Positions 1 to 9,287 of a stretch of DNA of 64,000 nucleotides are shown here, piece after piece. Numbering within the stretch: the stretch's first letter is position 1; the number at the start of each line of letters is the position of its first letter. Below the pieces are notes generated by a model that had not been told where the DNA came from, did no database searches, and was given only the letters and a program-made list of their open reading frames with translations. This DNA comes from Methylomonas albis. Lineage in GTDB: Bacteria > Pseudomonadota > Gammaproteobacteria > Methylococcales > Methylomonadaceae. A program made the translations under genes and the position numbers. The stretch lies in contig NZ_JACXSS010000001.1 of assembly GCF_014850955.1 (NCBI RefSeq), forward strand, positions 2,790,001-2,854,000. The letters are read 5' to 3'.

Positions 1-1
1 A

Positions 2-1969
2 GCCTTGGAAAAAGCCCCAGGCATACTCGTATCGTCGCAACCCGGCTCAGCCGGCTCTGTGTCAATGCGCGGCTTTACCGGCGCACAGATCACACAGCTG
101 TTTAACGGCATTACCGTGCAATACGATGTCGTTGCCGCACGCCCCATAGACAGCTGGATCACAGACAGGGTTGAGGTATTGGGCGGACCGTCCACATTTT
201 TATATGGCCAAGGCGCGGTAGGCGGCTCGGTCAACTATGTCAGTAAAATCGCCCATCGCGGCCCGGATGAACACCACGGCTTGGTCTCGCTCGGCGAATA
301 CTTAAACCGCCGGGCTTCCTACGGTTTTAATGGCCAGCTCGGCAACACGGACAACTGGCTGCAAGCCGACATCAGCTATTTGGGTTCCGAGGGCTATATC
401 GACAACACGGAAGCTGATTCCGGCGTGATGTCGTTTTCCTTGTTAAGTGACATTACGTCCAAACTGTCGCACACCATCGCCTTCGAGCATCAGATGGAAG
501 ACCGCGATTCTTACTGGGGCACGCCGGTGCTGAATCCGGTGGTCAACGGTAGAATCGTCCCTTGGGGCACCGAGGGTTTAGGCCCTAACGAAGGGCAAAT
601 AGACCCCGGCACCCGTTTTAAAAACTATAACGCCAGTGGTTCGGTATTCGATCAGCAGGTGTTTTGGTTACGCGATATTGTCGACTATCAACTGTCCGAT
701 AACACTCAATTCAAAAACACCTTTTATTACTATAAAGCCGATCGCCAATACCTAAACGTGGAAGGTTACGACTGGAACAGCACCAATACTCTGATTACCC
801 GTAATAAATCGTTTGCGGTAAATCACGATCAGGCGTTGGTTGGCAACCGTTTCGAAATCGTACACAGCAGCAACTGGTTCAGTCTGCCCTCCAAAGTCTC
901 GGCCGGCGTCGATATTGCCTACAACAAACAGACTCGCGCACCGAGCATGGAAAGCTCCACAGGCACTGTCAGCGTTGTCAATCCGTATAATTTCAGCACC
1001 GGCACTTACTACGATAACCCTTTGGCCACCGGACCTGTGTCCAACGCTCGCAACGAGCTCTATACCGTAGCCGGCTATGCTGAAAACCGGCTGACCCTGG
1101 TGCCCGATCTAAACTTGATTACTGGTGTACGGGTAGACGATATCCGTCTGGATTCGAAAAATTTACGTACCTCCTTTGTAGCGCCAACCGCCACCAACCC
1201 CGCCGCTTTCGGCCGCCGCTGGACCGCTGTGACCTGGCGGGCAGCACTGATGTACGACATCACCTCTACTTTTAACGTTTATGCGCAATACAGCACCGCA
1301 GCTGATCCTCCATCCGGGATTTTGACCACCGGCACTTTCGCCGCATTGCAAGACTTCGATCTCACCACCGGCCGACAAGCGGAAGTGGGTACCAAATTTG
1401 ACTTTTGGGACGGCAAAGGCTCGGCAACCCTGGCGGGTTATTACATAGAACGGAAAAATCTATCGATAACCGATCCGACGGACCGAAATAGGCAGTTACC
1501 AATAGGTGCGCAATCGTCCGGCGGCGTGGAGGCCAATATTGGGGTAAAACTCACCGATGAATGGAGCGTGCAAGGCAATATGGCCTATGTCGATGCCCAG
1601 TACGACAAGTTCCTGGAAACCGTCGGCACCAGCACGGTGTCCAGAAAAGGCAATCGGCCGGCCAATGTCGCCAAATGGGTGGCTAATGCCTGGCTGACCT
1701 GGGATTTCGATGCCGACTGGCAATGGAATTTCGGCTCGCGCTACGTCGGCGACCGCTTCGTCGATACCGCCAATCTGATTAAAGCCCCGGCCTATGCAGT
1801 CTTCGATACCCAACTGGCCTGGAAATTTAACCCGCATGCCACCGTCACCGCGCGCGTTAAAAATCTGTCCGACGAGCAATACGTCGAATGGGGTAGCGGC
1901 GGCAACGCCCCGCTATTCTTCATCGCGGCGCCGCGTACCTTCATGATGGAAGTGAAAGTAGACTTTTAA
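2..1969 (+). CDS. TonB-dependent siderophore receptor, 5' truncated by window edge
   Basis: Outer-membrane beta-barrel receptor that imports a ferric siderophore or similar chelate using TonB energy. The frame is open from base 2, so the signal peptide, TonB box and first part of the plug lie outside the window; about 655 residues remain of a family usually 700-800 long. Seen: plug-type text near the start (SMRGF, then DRVEVLGGPSTFLYGQGAVGG, the classic RGP/G-rich plug segment), then alternating barrel strands, and a C-terminal aromatic residue (KVDF) typical of outer-membrane barrels. The TTG at base 5 is not the real start. The stop overlaps the next ATG by one base (TAATG), so the PepSY protein is translationally coupled. 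The substrate cannot be read from the sequence. Confidence 0.9.
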   Translation, partial: ALEKAPGILVSSQPGSAGSVSMRGFTGAQITQLFNGITVQYDVVAARPIDSWITDRVEVLGGPSTFLYGQGAVGGSVNYVSKIAHRGPDEHHGLVSLGEYLNRRASYGFNGQLGNTDNWLQADISYLGSEGYIDNTEADSGVMSFSLLSDITSKLSHTIAFEHQMEDRDSYWGTPVLNPVVNGRIVPWGTEGLGPNEGQIDPGTRFKNYNASGSVFDQQVFWLRDIVDYQLSDNTQFKNTFYYYKADRQYLNVEGYDWNSTNTLITRNKSFAVNHDQALVGNRFEIVHSSNWFSLPSKVSAGVDIAYNKQTRAPSMESSTGTVSVVNPYNFSTGTYYDNPLATGPVSNARNELYTVAGYAENRLTLVPDLNLITGVRVDDIRLDSKNLRTSFVAPTATNPAAFGRRWTAVTWRAALMYDITSTFNVYAQYSTAADPPSGILTTGTFAALQDFDLTTGRQAEVGTKFDFWDGKGSATLAGYYIERKNLSITDPTDRNRQLPIGAQSSGGVEANIGVKLTDEWSVQGNMAYVDAQYDKFLETVGTSTVSRKGNRPANVAKWVANAWLTWDFDADWQWNFGSRYVGDRFVDTANLIKAPAYAVFDTQLAWKFNPHATVTARVKNLSDEQYVEWGSGGNAPLFFIAAPRTFMMEVKVDF

Positions 1970-3462
1970 TGCTCGGCTTGTGCAAGCGCTATCTATATCT
2001 GAGCCACCGCTGGCTGGGTATAGTGCTATGCCTGTTTATGGCTATGTGGTTCGTGTCCGGGGTAGTGATGATGTATATCGGCTACCCCAAACTGACGCCG
2101 CAGGAAAGGCTGAGCGCCTTGCCTGGCTTGGCTGCCGAGCGTTGCCGGGTCAACCTGGCGCAAGCCTTGGCAGCCGGCGGCCAAGTCAAAAGCCCCGATA
2201 GCATTCGCTTGACCAGCGTAGCCGGCGCGCCGCGTTATGTATTTACTTACGGTAAAACCCAAATCGCCGTGGATGCCGAAACCGTGAACCGTATCGATCA
2301 GGTGACGCCGGCCCAGGCCTTAGCGTCAGCCGGCAGCTTTCTGGCGACGGCCGGCGGCGATTATCTGGATCGCATCGATGAAGATGCCTGGACGCATTCC
2401 AAAGCGCTGGACGAACATCGGCCGCTGCACCGGGTACAAATGGACGATGAGCAAGCCACGCTGCTGTATATTTCCAACACTACCGGCGAAGTAGTGCGCG
2501 ACGCCAACCGCAACGAACGCTTCTGGAATTGGCTGGGGGCCTGGATTCATTGGTTGTACCCGTTTCGCGGCGGCGCTTTGGATCAATACGCCGCAGACAT
2601 CATCATCTACACGGCACTGGCCGGTTCGATATTAAGTCTGCTCGGCATCGTGGTTGGCTTGCTGCGCTGGCGTTTTAAGGGCCGTTACAAACACGGTAGG
2701 AAAACCCCTTATCGCAATGGCTGGATGCGCTGGCATCATATCTTGGGACTGGGATTCGGCGTAATCGCTTTCACCTGGATACTAAGCGGCTTATTTTCGA
2801 TGAATCCGTGGAAGATATTCGACTCCGGCGCCGCAAAACCTAAGCTCCAGGCTTACATGGGCGGAGAAATTTCGCAGCGCTATTTCCCACTAGCCGTGCC
2901 GGAGGCCTTGGCGCGTTTTCAAGATGCCGGTTTTCAGGCGCGCGAAATCGAATGGCGTTTACTCAACGGTCAAGGCTATTACATCGCCTTTGATGGCCAA
3001 GGCCGCAGCCGCATTCTGGCTGCACAGGCGAATGGCCGGGTTTTCGAGAAATTCGGCTGGCAGGAACTGCAAAACGCGGCGGAACGACTGATGGGACAGA
3101 GCAAAGTCAGCCAGCACCGCGTGTTGAGCGAGTACGACTTTTATTACTACAGCCGCGCAGCGCATACCATGACCGGGCACATCGAGAAACGTTTGCCGAT
3201 CCTGCGTCTGGAATTCACCGACCCGGCCAGCACTTGGCTGCATCTCGACCCCTACACCGGTAACTTCAGCAAACTCGATGCGGGTAGACGCGTCAGCCGC
3301 TGGTTATTTGCCTTCCTGCACAGTTGGGATTGGCTGCCGCTACTGAACAATCGGCCGGTCTGGGATATTTTATTAATAGCGTTCAGCGCCGGCGGCCTAC
3401 TAATTAGTGTATCTGGCATAGTGATCGGCTGGCAGCGGCTGAACCGAAAACTGTCCGCGTAA
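1969..3462 (+). CDS. PepSY-associated TM (PiuB-like) membrane protein
   Basis: Inner-membrane PepSY_TM protein, a family found beside TonB receptors and thought to reduce or release iron from imported siderophore. It has 497 residues. A first hydrophobic helix at about residues 10-35 contains the HRW-type start of the family (LSHRWLG). Further membrane segments lie near 205-230, 255-280 and 465-490, and large periplasmic loops fill the gaps. A second HH motif (RWHHILGLGFG) begins the third segment; these histidines are candidate haem ligands. The start overlaps the receptor stop by one base, so the two genes form an operon. No terminator is obvious in the 160 bases before the convergent astacin gene. 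Confidence 0.85.
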   Translation: MLGLCKRYLYLSHRWLGIVLCLFMAMWFVSGVVMMYIGYPKLTPQERLSALPGLAAERCRVNLAQALAAGGQVKSPDSIRLTSVAGAPRYVFTYGKTQIAVDAETVNRIDQVTPAQALASAGSFLATAGGDYLDRIDEDAWTHSKALDEHRPLHRVQMDDEQATLLYISNTTGEVVRDANRNERFWNWLGAWIHWLYPFRGGALDQYAADIIIYTALAGSILSLLGIVVGLLRWRFKGRYKHGRKTPYRNGWMRWHHILGLGFGVIAFTWILSGLFSMNPWKIFDSGAAKPKLQAYMGGEISQRYFPLAVPEALARFQDAGFQAREIEWRLLNGQGYYIAFDGQGRSRILAAQANGRVFEKFGWQELQNAAERLMGQSKVSQHRVLSEYDFYYYSRAAHTMTGHIEKRLPILRLEFTDPASTWLHLDPYTGNFSKLDAGRRVSRWLFAFLHSWDWLPLLNNRPVWDILLIAFSAGGLLISVSGIVIGWQRLNRKLSA

Positions 3463-3623
3463 ATATGGGGAAGTGGCTCCATGGTTTTGATTTCCTAAAA
3501 CACGCGCAGTGCGGCCCGCGAGCATGTGCCGGCTAAAAGTTCAACATATCCGTCATTCAATTTTAGCGCTCGCTTGAATGATGCCGACACTGCTTGCTCG
3601 CATCTCATGGGGGATGGATAGAT

Positions 3624-6600
3624 CTAGGCGTGCTGACGAATAGTGGCCACGGGTGTGGGTGCACGGAAACGGGCATCGCCGATAGTCACCGGTCCGCGCC
3701 AGCCGGGACGTTTCACATCTAGCCAGGCGACACATAGCGTTCCGTTTCTGTCCACCGCTAAAGCTGTGATGACGTTTTCGCTCTGCTGGAATACCGACAC
3801 TGGCGCACCTGGAGGGAATCGCGGCTCGCCTATCGCTACCGGCCCATTCCAGCCTGGCATGGCAGTATCCAGCCAAACGATGCTCATCGCACCCTGCGCA
3901 TCCACCGTCAACCCGGCATACACGGTCTCGCTCTGCCGGAAAGCGGTGACCGGCGCCCCCGGCACTAGAACGGCATTACCAAACGGCATCGGCCCCTGCC
4001 AGCCCGACGCCGTCGTGTCTAGCCAAGCTACATTCATCGCGCCGTGTCTATCCACGGTCAGTGCCGAAATCGTCGACTCACCCTGCCGGAACACCGCGAC
4101 CGGCGCTCCGGCCAGCAAGTGCCGGTCGCCGAATGGCGCGGGTCCGTGCCAGCCTGGGCTAGCAGTGTCGAGCCAGGCGACGTTCATCGCACCGTCGGCG
4201 GCAATAGTCAGGGCCGAAAACACCCCGCCGCTCTGTTCGAACACCGTCACTGCGGCACCCGGCGACAGATGCCCGGTTCCGAATGCCAACGGACCCTGCC
4301 AGCCGGGTGTAGCGGTGTCCAACCAGGCGATATTCATCATTCCTGCAGCATCGACGGTCAGTGCCGAGAAGGTCGTGGCGTCCTGACGAAACACCGAGAC
4401 CGGCGCGCCGGGCGATAATGTCGCGCTACCGAAAGCCAGCGGCCCCTGCCAGCCAGACCTGGTAGTATCCAGCCAAGCGACGTTCATCGATCCGCCTCGG
4501 TCTACAGTCAAGGCAGCGAACTCAGTTTGCGCTTGCTGGAAGACGGTAACGGGCGCACCGGCCATCAATGTCGCGCCGCCCACCGCGATGGGCCCCTGCC
4601 AACTGCCGCCCAGCTCAAGCCAGGCCACGTTCAGCGTGCCGTCGGCACCAATGGAAAGCGCAGTGCGCACTGTGTCGCCCTGCTCGAACAGCGTGACGTT
4701 TCCGCCCGGAGCAAGCCTTGCGCCGCCTATCCTCAGCGGGCCTTGCCAACCCCCATCGTTGCCTAGATCCAGCCAAGCCAGGTTCAACGTGCCTCCGGCA
4801 TCAACTGCTAAGGCCGCATACATTGCGCCGGCATGCGTCCAAGCCAAATCAACCATCCCCAGGCTAATGCTGTCGTTGTCGGCACCCTTCCAAGCAACCA
4901 CAAGGGCTTCGTTGCCGTTCATGTCCACCGTTGCCAACGCCGGCGCGTGCGAACTTTGTTCCGCCGAAGCATGCAGGTTGCTGAAACTATGTCCATCGTC
5001 GAAAGACACCATGAAGTGCAGATAATCGTTGTGCTCGCCTTTCCAGGCTATCACCAGCCGATTGCGGATGGACGCAATGCTGGGACCGGTGTTTTCGTCG
5101 CACCGGACCGGCAGAGTCGTCTTCGTCCCCATACCAAGAATGCGCTGGTCCGCCGCAAGCTGCACCGGGGCAACGTTTAACGCGTTGTTACCCGAACCCT
5201 TCCAGGCCATAAACAGCACGCCGCCATGCAAAGTCAGTGCCGGCGCGGTTTCGGTGTTTTCGTTCACGAAGCGATAGGTGCCGCTGACCGCCCGACCGTT
5301 GGAGTCGACGATACTTAAATTCAGGCTGTCGTTACCGTGGCCTTTCCAGGCTATCGCCGTATAGGGGCCGAAAGGCACGGCCGCCGGGGAATGGTCCGAC
5401 AATTCCGGGTTACCCGCGCCGCCAAGTCTGGTTTTGTCGGCAAGTACCGGACCGCCGCTAATGTACGCAAAATTTAAATCCTCATTGTCGGAGCCTTTCC
5501 AAATCAGCTTGGAGCCGCCCAAGGTCGGGCCCAAATCGGCTGTGTCGGCATAGGTCTGTTTATTCTCGATTCCGCCCGTGGCGATGCGTACACGGTCGGG
5601 TATCGGCTGATTGGCAACCGTCAGGCCTGAGAAGGTTTCGAACTGCATCACTACGAAAGCCGAATTGAGATTCTGATTGCCGGAACCAACCCAAGCCAAA
5701 CGCAAGCTGCCGTCCTCGAATGACAATGCCGGCTGCGCGTCGGTGGTCTCGCCCAATACCCAAACCTGCGTAACCGGGTACATGTAGCGCAGCGCATCGA
5801 TATCGCCAGGGCTCAATAGCGGGCCTGGACCGAAGGTCGGTAGACCGCCCGGCCGCGGCTGCAAGCGCGCATTGGGCGGATAGTGCATCAGTGAGCTGCC
5901 GTCATAGGGACCGAGCATCGATTCGTCTTCGAGCGGCTTATAATTTTCTTTCCATTCTTTATCTTCAGGGCCGATCACTTGCACATATACATCGCGGTCT
6001 GGCCGTTGTTGCTCGTGGTACATACCTAGCGCGTGTGCCGATTCATGGATCAGCGACGATTCCCGATTGAACTGCGTAGGCTCGCAATTTAGGTTACGGT
6101 TACCAACGCCTTTCCAGGCAATGCAACCGCTAGCACCTGCCGCGGCCAGTGCAGGAGCGGCATCGGTGTTTTCCGCGCCCAGAGTGCTTTGCTGCCAGAC
6201 GAAATTTACCGGTACCAGCGCTCCAGGGGCGGTTTGCACCTTGCCTATAGACAGCGATTCCCCATACTTCCAGGCAATGTAAAGCTCGCTGTTAAGTGCA
6301 ACGAGCGCAGGTGAAGCATCGGCAAGCAGCGGACTGATAAACTTGTCGGCAAAGCTTACACCGCCGTCGCCCGACCGCATCAGATTCAGCCGATTATCGC
6401 CGCCATGCCAAGCCAAATAAAGCAGACTGTCGAAAGAAACCAGGGCCGGTCCGCTCTCGCTGGTATCCGGCAGCGTCGCTAACACACGCAATTGCCGGAC
6501 ACGAACTCGGGCGATGTTCAGCCGCGGATTCCCTGCTCCGCGCCAGCCAACGAACAGCGCTCCCTGGTGAACACAAAGCGCTGGCGCACCCTCTGTGGTT

Positions 6601-7214
6601 TGCCAGGGCGCGGCCAGTGTGACCCGCAATAGTTGGACAAAGCGCATCGGCACGGCCGGAGGGGCAATGTTCTCGGAACTGATCAGGCGCAACTTGTCGC
6701 TGCCCGTTTCGCGATAGGCAATCACCAGCACGCCCCCGATGGTGGCCACGGCGGGCCGGCTGGATGTCTTCTGCCGCAGTGTGGCCTTGGCGACGATGGC
6801 ACCGCCTGGCCCTGCCAACAAAGCGACGTTCAGGCGATCATCCGTGCCGCGCCACACCATAAAATAGTTGCTGCCATCGCAAGCCAGTGCCGGACCGTCA
6901 TCGGAAGTCTCGGCATACGTCGTTTTCGAGGTAAAGTTGAAACCTATATCGTTAACCGCGCAGTTCAATATCTGCGTGCCCCCGTCTCTCCCCACTGGCG
7001 AGTTGGAACGGTCGGCCACGCGCTTGATTAACACAAAATCGTCCTCATCGATACGTGGCACAAACTGAATCCCGGTGACGCAGCGATAATAATTAATCGC
7101 GTTGAGAATGCCTGCGTATGCCGTTTGACCGGGTGGAAATTGCGTCTCGTCGATCAAATAAGGAACGCGGGCATGCGGCCAGCGTGTGTCGAGGTCTGAT
7201 GTTGCGAAGCCCAT
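3624..7214 (-). CDS. Astacin-like metalloprotease with inserted and appended beta-propeller repeats
   Basis: Predicted zinc endopeptidase of the astacin (M12A) type, 1196 residues. Residues 1-97 look like the N-terminal half of an astacin domain. The zinc motif HESAHALGMYHEQQRPDRD is not reached until about residue 390, and the Met-turn SLMHY is at 441. Between them (about 98-382) sit six repeats of about 45 residues with cores such as GPALVSF...LAWHGGDNRLN, which resemble propeller blades. Six similar blades follow the catalytic part (about 487-795), then eight repeats of about 48 residues (SALTVD..G.MNVAWLDT...GWQGP) run to the C-terminus. No signal peptide is seen. The gene sits downstream of the σ54 regulator on the same strand, 72 bases away. 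A binding and cleavage role on a glycan or protein surface is inferred. Confidence 0.85.
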   Translation of the reverse strand: MGFATSDLDTRWPHARVPYLIDETQFPPGQTAYAGILNAINYYRCVTGIQFVPRIDEDDFVLIKRVADRSNSPVGRDGGTQILNCAVNDIGFNFTSKTTYAETSDDGPALACDGSNYFMVWRGTDDRLNVALLAGPGGAIVAKATLRQKTSSRPAVATIGGVLVIAYRETGSDKLRLISSENIAPPAVPMRFVQLLRVTLAAPWQTTEGAPALCVHQGALFVGWRGAGNPRLNIARVRVRQLRVLATLPDTSESGPALVSFDSLLYLAWHGGDNRLNLMRSGDGGVSFADKFISPLLADASPALVALNSELYIAWKYGESLSIGKVQTAPGALVPVNFVWQQSTLGAENTDAAPALAAAGASGCIAWKGVGNRNLNCEPTQFNRESSLIHESAHALGMYHEQQRPDRDVYVQVIGPEDKEWKENYKPLEDESMLGPYDGSSLMHYPPNARLQPRPGGLPTFGPGPLLSPGDIDALRYMYPVTQVWVLGETTDAQPALSFEDGSLRLAWVGSGNQNLNSAFVVMQFETFSGLTVANQPIPDRVRIATGGIENKQTYADTADLGPTLGGSKLIWKGSDNEDLNFAYISGGPVLADKTRLGGAGNPELSDHSPAAVPFGPYTAIAWKGHGNDSLNLSIVDSNGRAVSGTYRFVNENTETAPALTLHGGVLFMAWKGSGNNALNVAPVQLAADQRILGMGTKTTLPVRCDENTGPSIASIRNRLVIAWKGEHNDYLHFMVSFDDGHSFSNLHASAEQSSHAPALATVDMNGNEALVVAWKGADNDSISLGMVDLAWTHAGAMYAALAVDAGGTLNLAWLDLGNDGGWQGPLRIGGARLAPGGNVTLFEQGDTVRTALSIGADGTLNVAWLELGGSWQGPIAVGGATLMAGAPVTVFQQAQTEFAALTVDRGGSMNVAWLDTTRSGWQGPLAFGSATLSPGAPVSVFRQDATTFSALTVDAAGMMNIAWLDTATPGWQGPLAFGTGHLSPGAAVTVFEQSGGVFSALTIAADGAMNVAWLDTASPGWHGPAPFGDRHLLAGAPVAVFRQGESTISALTVDRHGAMNVAWLDTTASGWQGPMPFGNAVLVPGAPVTAFRQSETVYAGLTVDAQGAMSIVWLDTAMPGWNGPVAIGEPRFPPGAPVSVFQQSENVITALAVDRNGTLCVAWLDVKRPGWRGPVTIGDARFRAPTPVATIRQHA

Positions 7215-7286
7215 AGTAATTACTCCGTGTTAGTGCCGACTAAATTGACATCCCGTGTGCGGGAGTATCGATATTTACGCAGCGGT

Positions 7287-8615
7287 TTAATAACCCAAAT
7301 GATGTTTTCGCAACAAATAAGGTAGGTTTCTAGCGTCTATACCCAGCATTGCGGCGGTAAGCTTTTTAACGCCATTCGCCTTCAGCAAGGTATCCAACAA
7401 CACTTGTCGTTCAAAAAGAGTCAGTTTTTCCCGTAAGCCCGGCATCGCCGTTAATTCATTCTCGTCGTTATTGGGATGCGACCCGGCCAGATTCATAGGC
7501 AAACTGGCAGGCAATAGGGTCGGCCCCTGCTCGACGATGGCCGCATGTTCGATCACGTTTTCCAGCTCGCGGATATTGCCTGGCCAGTTATGCTGCATCA
7601 GCAACGCATGTGTGCTGAAATCGATACCCTCTATCGATTTACCCAAATTGGCATTATTTTTATAAAGAAAGTGCCGTACCAGTAAATGAATGTCCTGTTT
7701 GCGCTCCCTTAACGGCGGAAGCGGAATCGAGAACACATTTAGCCGGTAATACAAATCCTCGCGAAACCGTCCCAGTTTTACCGCTTCGGCCAGATTGACA
7801 TTTGTCGAGGCCAATACCCTGACATCGACCGGCAAGGTTTTCGAGCTACCTACCGGTTCGAATTCGTGTTCTTGTAGCACTCGCAATAACTTAGCTTGCC
7901 CCGCTAGGGACATGCAGCCAATTTCATCCAGCAAAATCGTCCCGTTGTTGGCCTGTTGAAAACGGCCACGACGATCAATTATCGCGCCGGTGAACGCACC
8001 TTTCACATGGCCGAATAACTCGCTCTCCAGCAAGGTCTCGGACAGTGCGGCGCAATTTACTTTCACGAATGGATGTTTACCGCGCAGACTATGAATATGT
8101 ATCGCGTTGGCCACCACTTCCTTGCCGGTGCCGCTTTCGCCTTCAATCAGCACTGTGGCATCGGTTTTGGCTACCGAGCCAATCAGGCGGCATACGTCGC
8201 GAATTCTTTCACTTTGGCCGATGATATTTGGGAAATCCTGCAAATCGGACCAACCATAATCGCCAACTTCGGTACGCGGACAGATTCGGGCAGGTAAATC
8301 GGCCGAGCCCCGGCCCAGCAGCACCAGATATGTCCTGGCTTCGTAATCGATATATAAGGTCTCGAAGCACATTCCAGTCTTGAGCCCGGCGCTCAGGCTT
8401 GGACAAAATACGCATTCCGGCCGTGTTCCGGCGTCGTCTGGAATCCGGAAGAATGTTTTGTAGTTGACGCGCTTTAATTCCGCTGGCGGCAAACCGGTCA
8501 TGCGCAAGGCCTGCATGTTCGCATCGATAATATGGCCGCTTTCTTGGTCAACGATCAAGATCGCCTCGCGGAATACATCGAAAAGCGTCTGGTAAAGATC
8601 AGATGCATTGCTCAT
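7287..8615 (-). CDS. σ54-dependent enhancer-binding regulator with PAS domain
   Basis: Transcription activator that remodels σ54-RNA polymerase using ATP. It has 442 residues in the usual order. An N-terminal PAS-like sensor occupies about 1-110 (AILIVDQESGHIIDAN). The AAA+ domain spans about 130-360 with Walker A GESGTGKE, an intact GAFTGA loop that contacts σ54, Walker B LLDEIG and the RELENVIEHA helix. A short Fis-type HTH closes the protein (LTAAMLGIDARNLPYLLRKH). Two cysteines in CVFCPS near residue 68 may add redox or metal sensing. It lies inside the minus-strand block that starts at a σ54 promoter near 17.65 kb, with three 15-bp palindromes upstream, so it is the natural candidate to control that block. 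Confidence 0.93.
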   Translation of the reverse strand: MSNASDLYQTLFDVFREAILIVDQESGHIIDANMQALRMTGLPPAELKRVNYKTFFRIPDDAGTRPECVFCPSLSAGLKTGMCFETLYIDYEARTYLVLLGRGSADLPARICPRTEVGDYGWSDLQDFPNIIGQSERIRDVCRLIGSVAKTDATVLIEGESGTGKEVVANAIHIHSLRGKHPFVKVNCAALSETLLESELFGHVKGAFTGAIIDRRGRFQQANNGTILLDEIGCMSLAGQAKLLRVLQEHEFEPVGSSKTLPVDVRVLASTNVNLAEAVKLGRFREDLYYRLNVFSIPLPPLRERKQDIHLLVRHFLYKNNANLGKSIEGIDFSTHALLMQHNWPGNIRELENVIEHAAIVEQGPTLLPASLPMNLAGSHPNNDENELTAMPGLREKLTLFERQVLLDTLLKANGVKKLTAAMLGIDARNLPYLLRKHHLGY

Positions 8616-8722
8616 ACGTACCTCCCATAAGCAGTTTGATGCCTGCCCGCCGCTTGATACTCGTCCATCCTGCCCGCAAAAGCCGAGATAACGTAGCTAT
8701 CTAGCGAAAGCCCCCATTCCCC

Positions 8723-9188
8723 TTGGGCAAAGTTTGTGCCTATAGACAAGTCCGGTCAAACCCTCCGGCACGAGGCATTAAAAAGCCCAATCCCCCGCGT
8801 GTCGAAATTCCGGCCCGAACAACACCCCCGGGCTTTGACCCCAATGCCGTTAAGTTAAGGCTCCTCCCCCTTTGGAAAAGGGGGATCGAGGGGGGATTTA
8901 TTCCAAAAATCTCGCCAGCACCCCTCTTATACAAAGAGGAAAATTAACAACACCGAAATCAAACTTAACGGTATTGACTTTGACCCTAGCTGGTATTTTT
9001 TAATTCCTAACTCAGCGACTTTTAGCCCTGACTCGATTCAACTGGTCTTTATTTCATCAGAAAGCGCCCATATCACTCAAGTGAGCTTATACACTAGGAT
9101 AATGGGTAATTGGTCACAGAGTCTGATCGATATGGATGCAGCAGGCTTGCAGTCTGCTTTGTTACAGAGAGCGGACGGACACGCATAA
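8723..9188 (+). pseudogene. Small ORF interrupted by a MITE-like insertion
   Basis: Two ORF pieces in different frames flank the 136-bp inverted-repeat element at 8842-8977. Removing the element with one copy of the 9-bp direct repeat CTTTGACCC joins them exactly. The reading frame then runs from TTG 8723 through PPGFDP directly into SWYFLIPNSATF and on to the TAA at 9186-9188, giving 106 residues. The downstream part (8988-9185) reads like a real compact beta-rich protein end. The family is not recognised. The start is uncertain, because TTG has no good Shine-Dalgarno and an in-frame TAG lies just upstream. The junction restoring the frame supports a once intact gene. Confidence 0.55.
8842..8977. 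mobile_element. MITE-like element with 15-bp terminal inverted repeats and 9-bp target duplication
   Basis: Ends CAATGCCGTTAAGTT (8842-8856) and AACTTAACGGTATTG (8962-8976) are inverted copies matching at 14 of 15 bases. The element is flanked by the direct repeat CTTTGACCC at 8833-8841 and 8978-8986. The interior has a G/C-rich palindrome (CCCCCTTTGGAAAAGGGGG at about 8866-8884) and encodes nothing. Length, termini and duplication fit a non-autonomous insertion moved by a transposase that makes 9-bp duplications. No transposase is present in the window. Confidence 0.7.
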
Positions 9189-9287
9189 AAATGCCGCGCG
9201 TTTCGGCTAAATCGGGTAATTCGGGATGTTTACGTTAATAGTCACTGCTCGCCGGTAAATCCGATAAATCCATCCAAGCTATCGGCA

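Noticed and set aside
1496..1879. 127-codon minus-strand ORF inside the TonB receptor gene
   Set aside because: Antisense shadow of a well-supported gene.
3643..4386. Long plus-strand ORF of 247 codons, and several others opposite 4.0-7.0 kb
   Set aside because: They are antisense shadows of the repetitive astacin gene; no ribosome sites, and composition is biased by the coding repeats.
3624..4830. Regular tandem repeats suggesting a CRISPR array
   Set aside because: Units are about 145 bp, in frame and encode conserved protein repeats; no short palindromic repeat with unique spacers. No CRISPR array was seen anywhere in the window.
7215..7286. σ54 promoter for the astacin gene
   Set aside because: CGGCAC is present on the minus strand but no TTGC-like -12 element at the right spacing.
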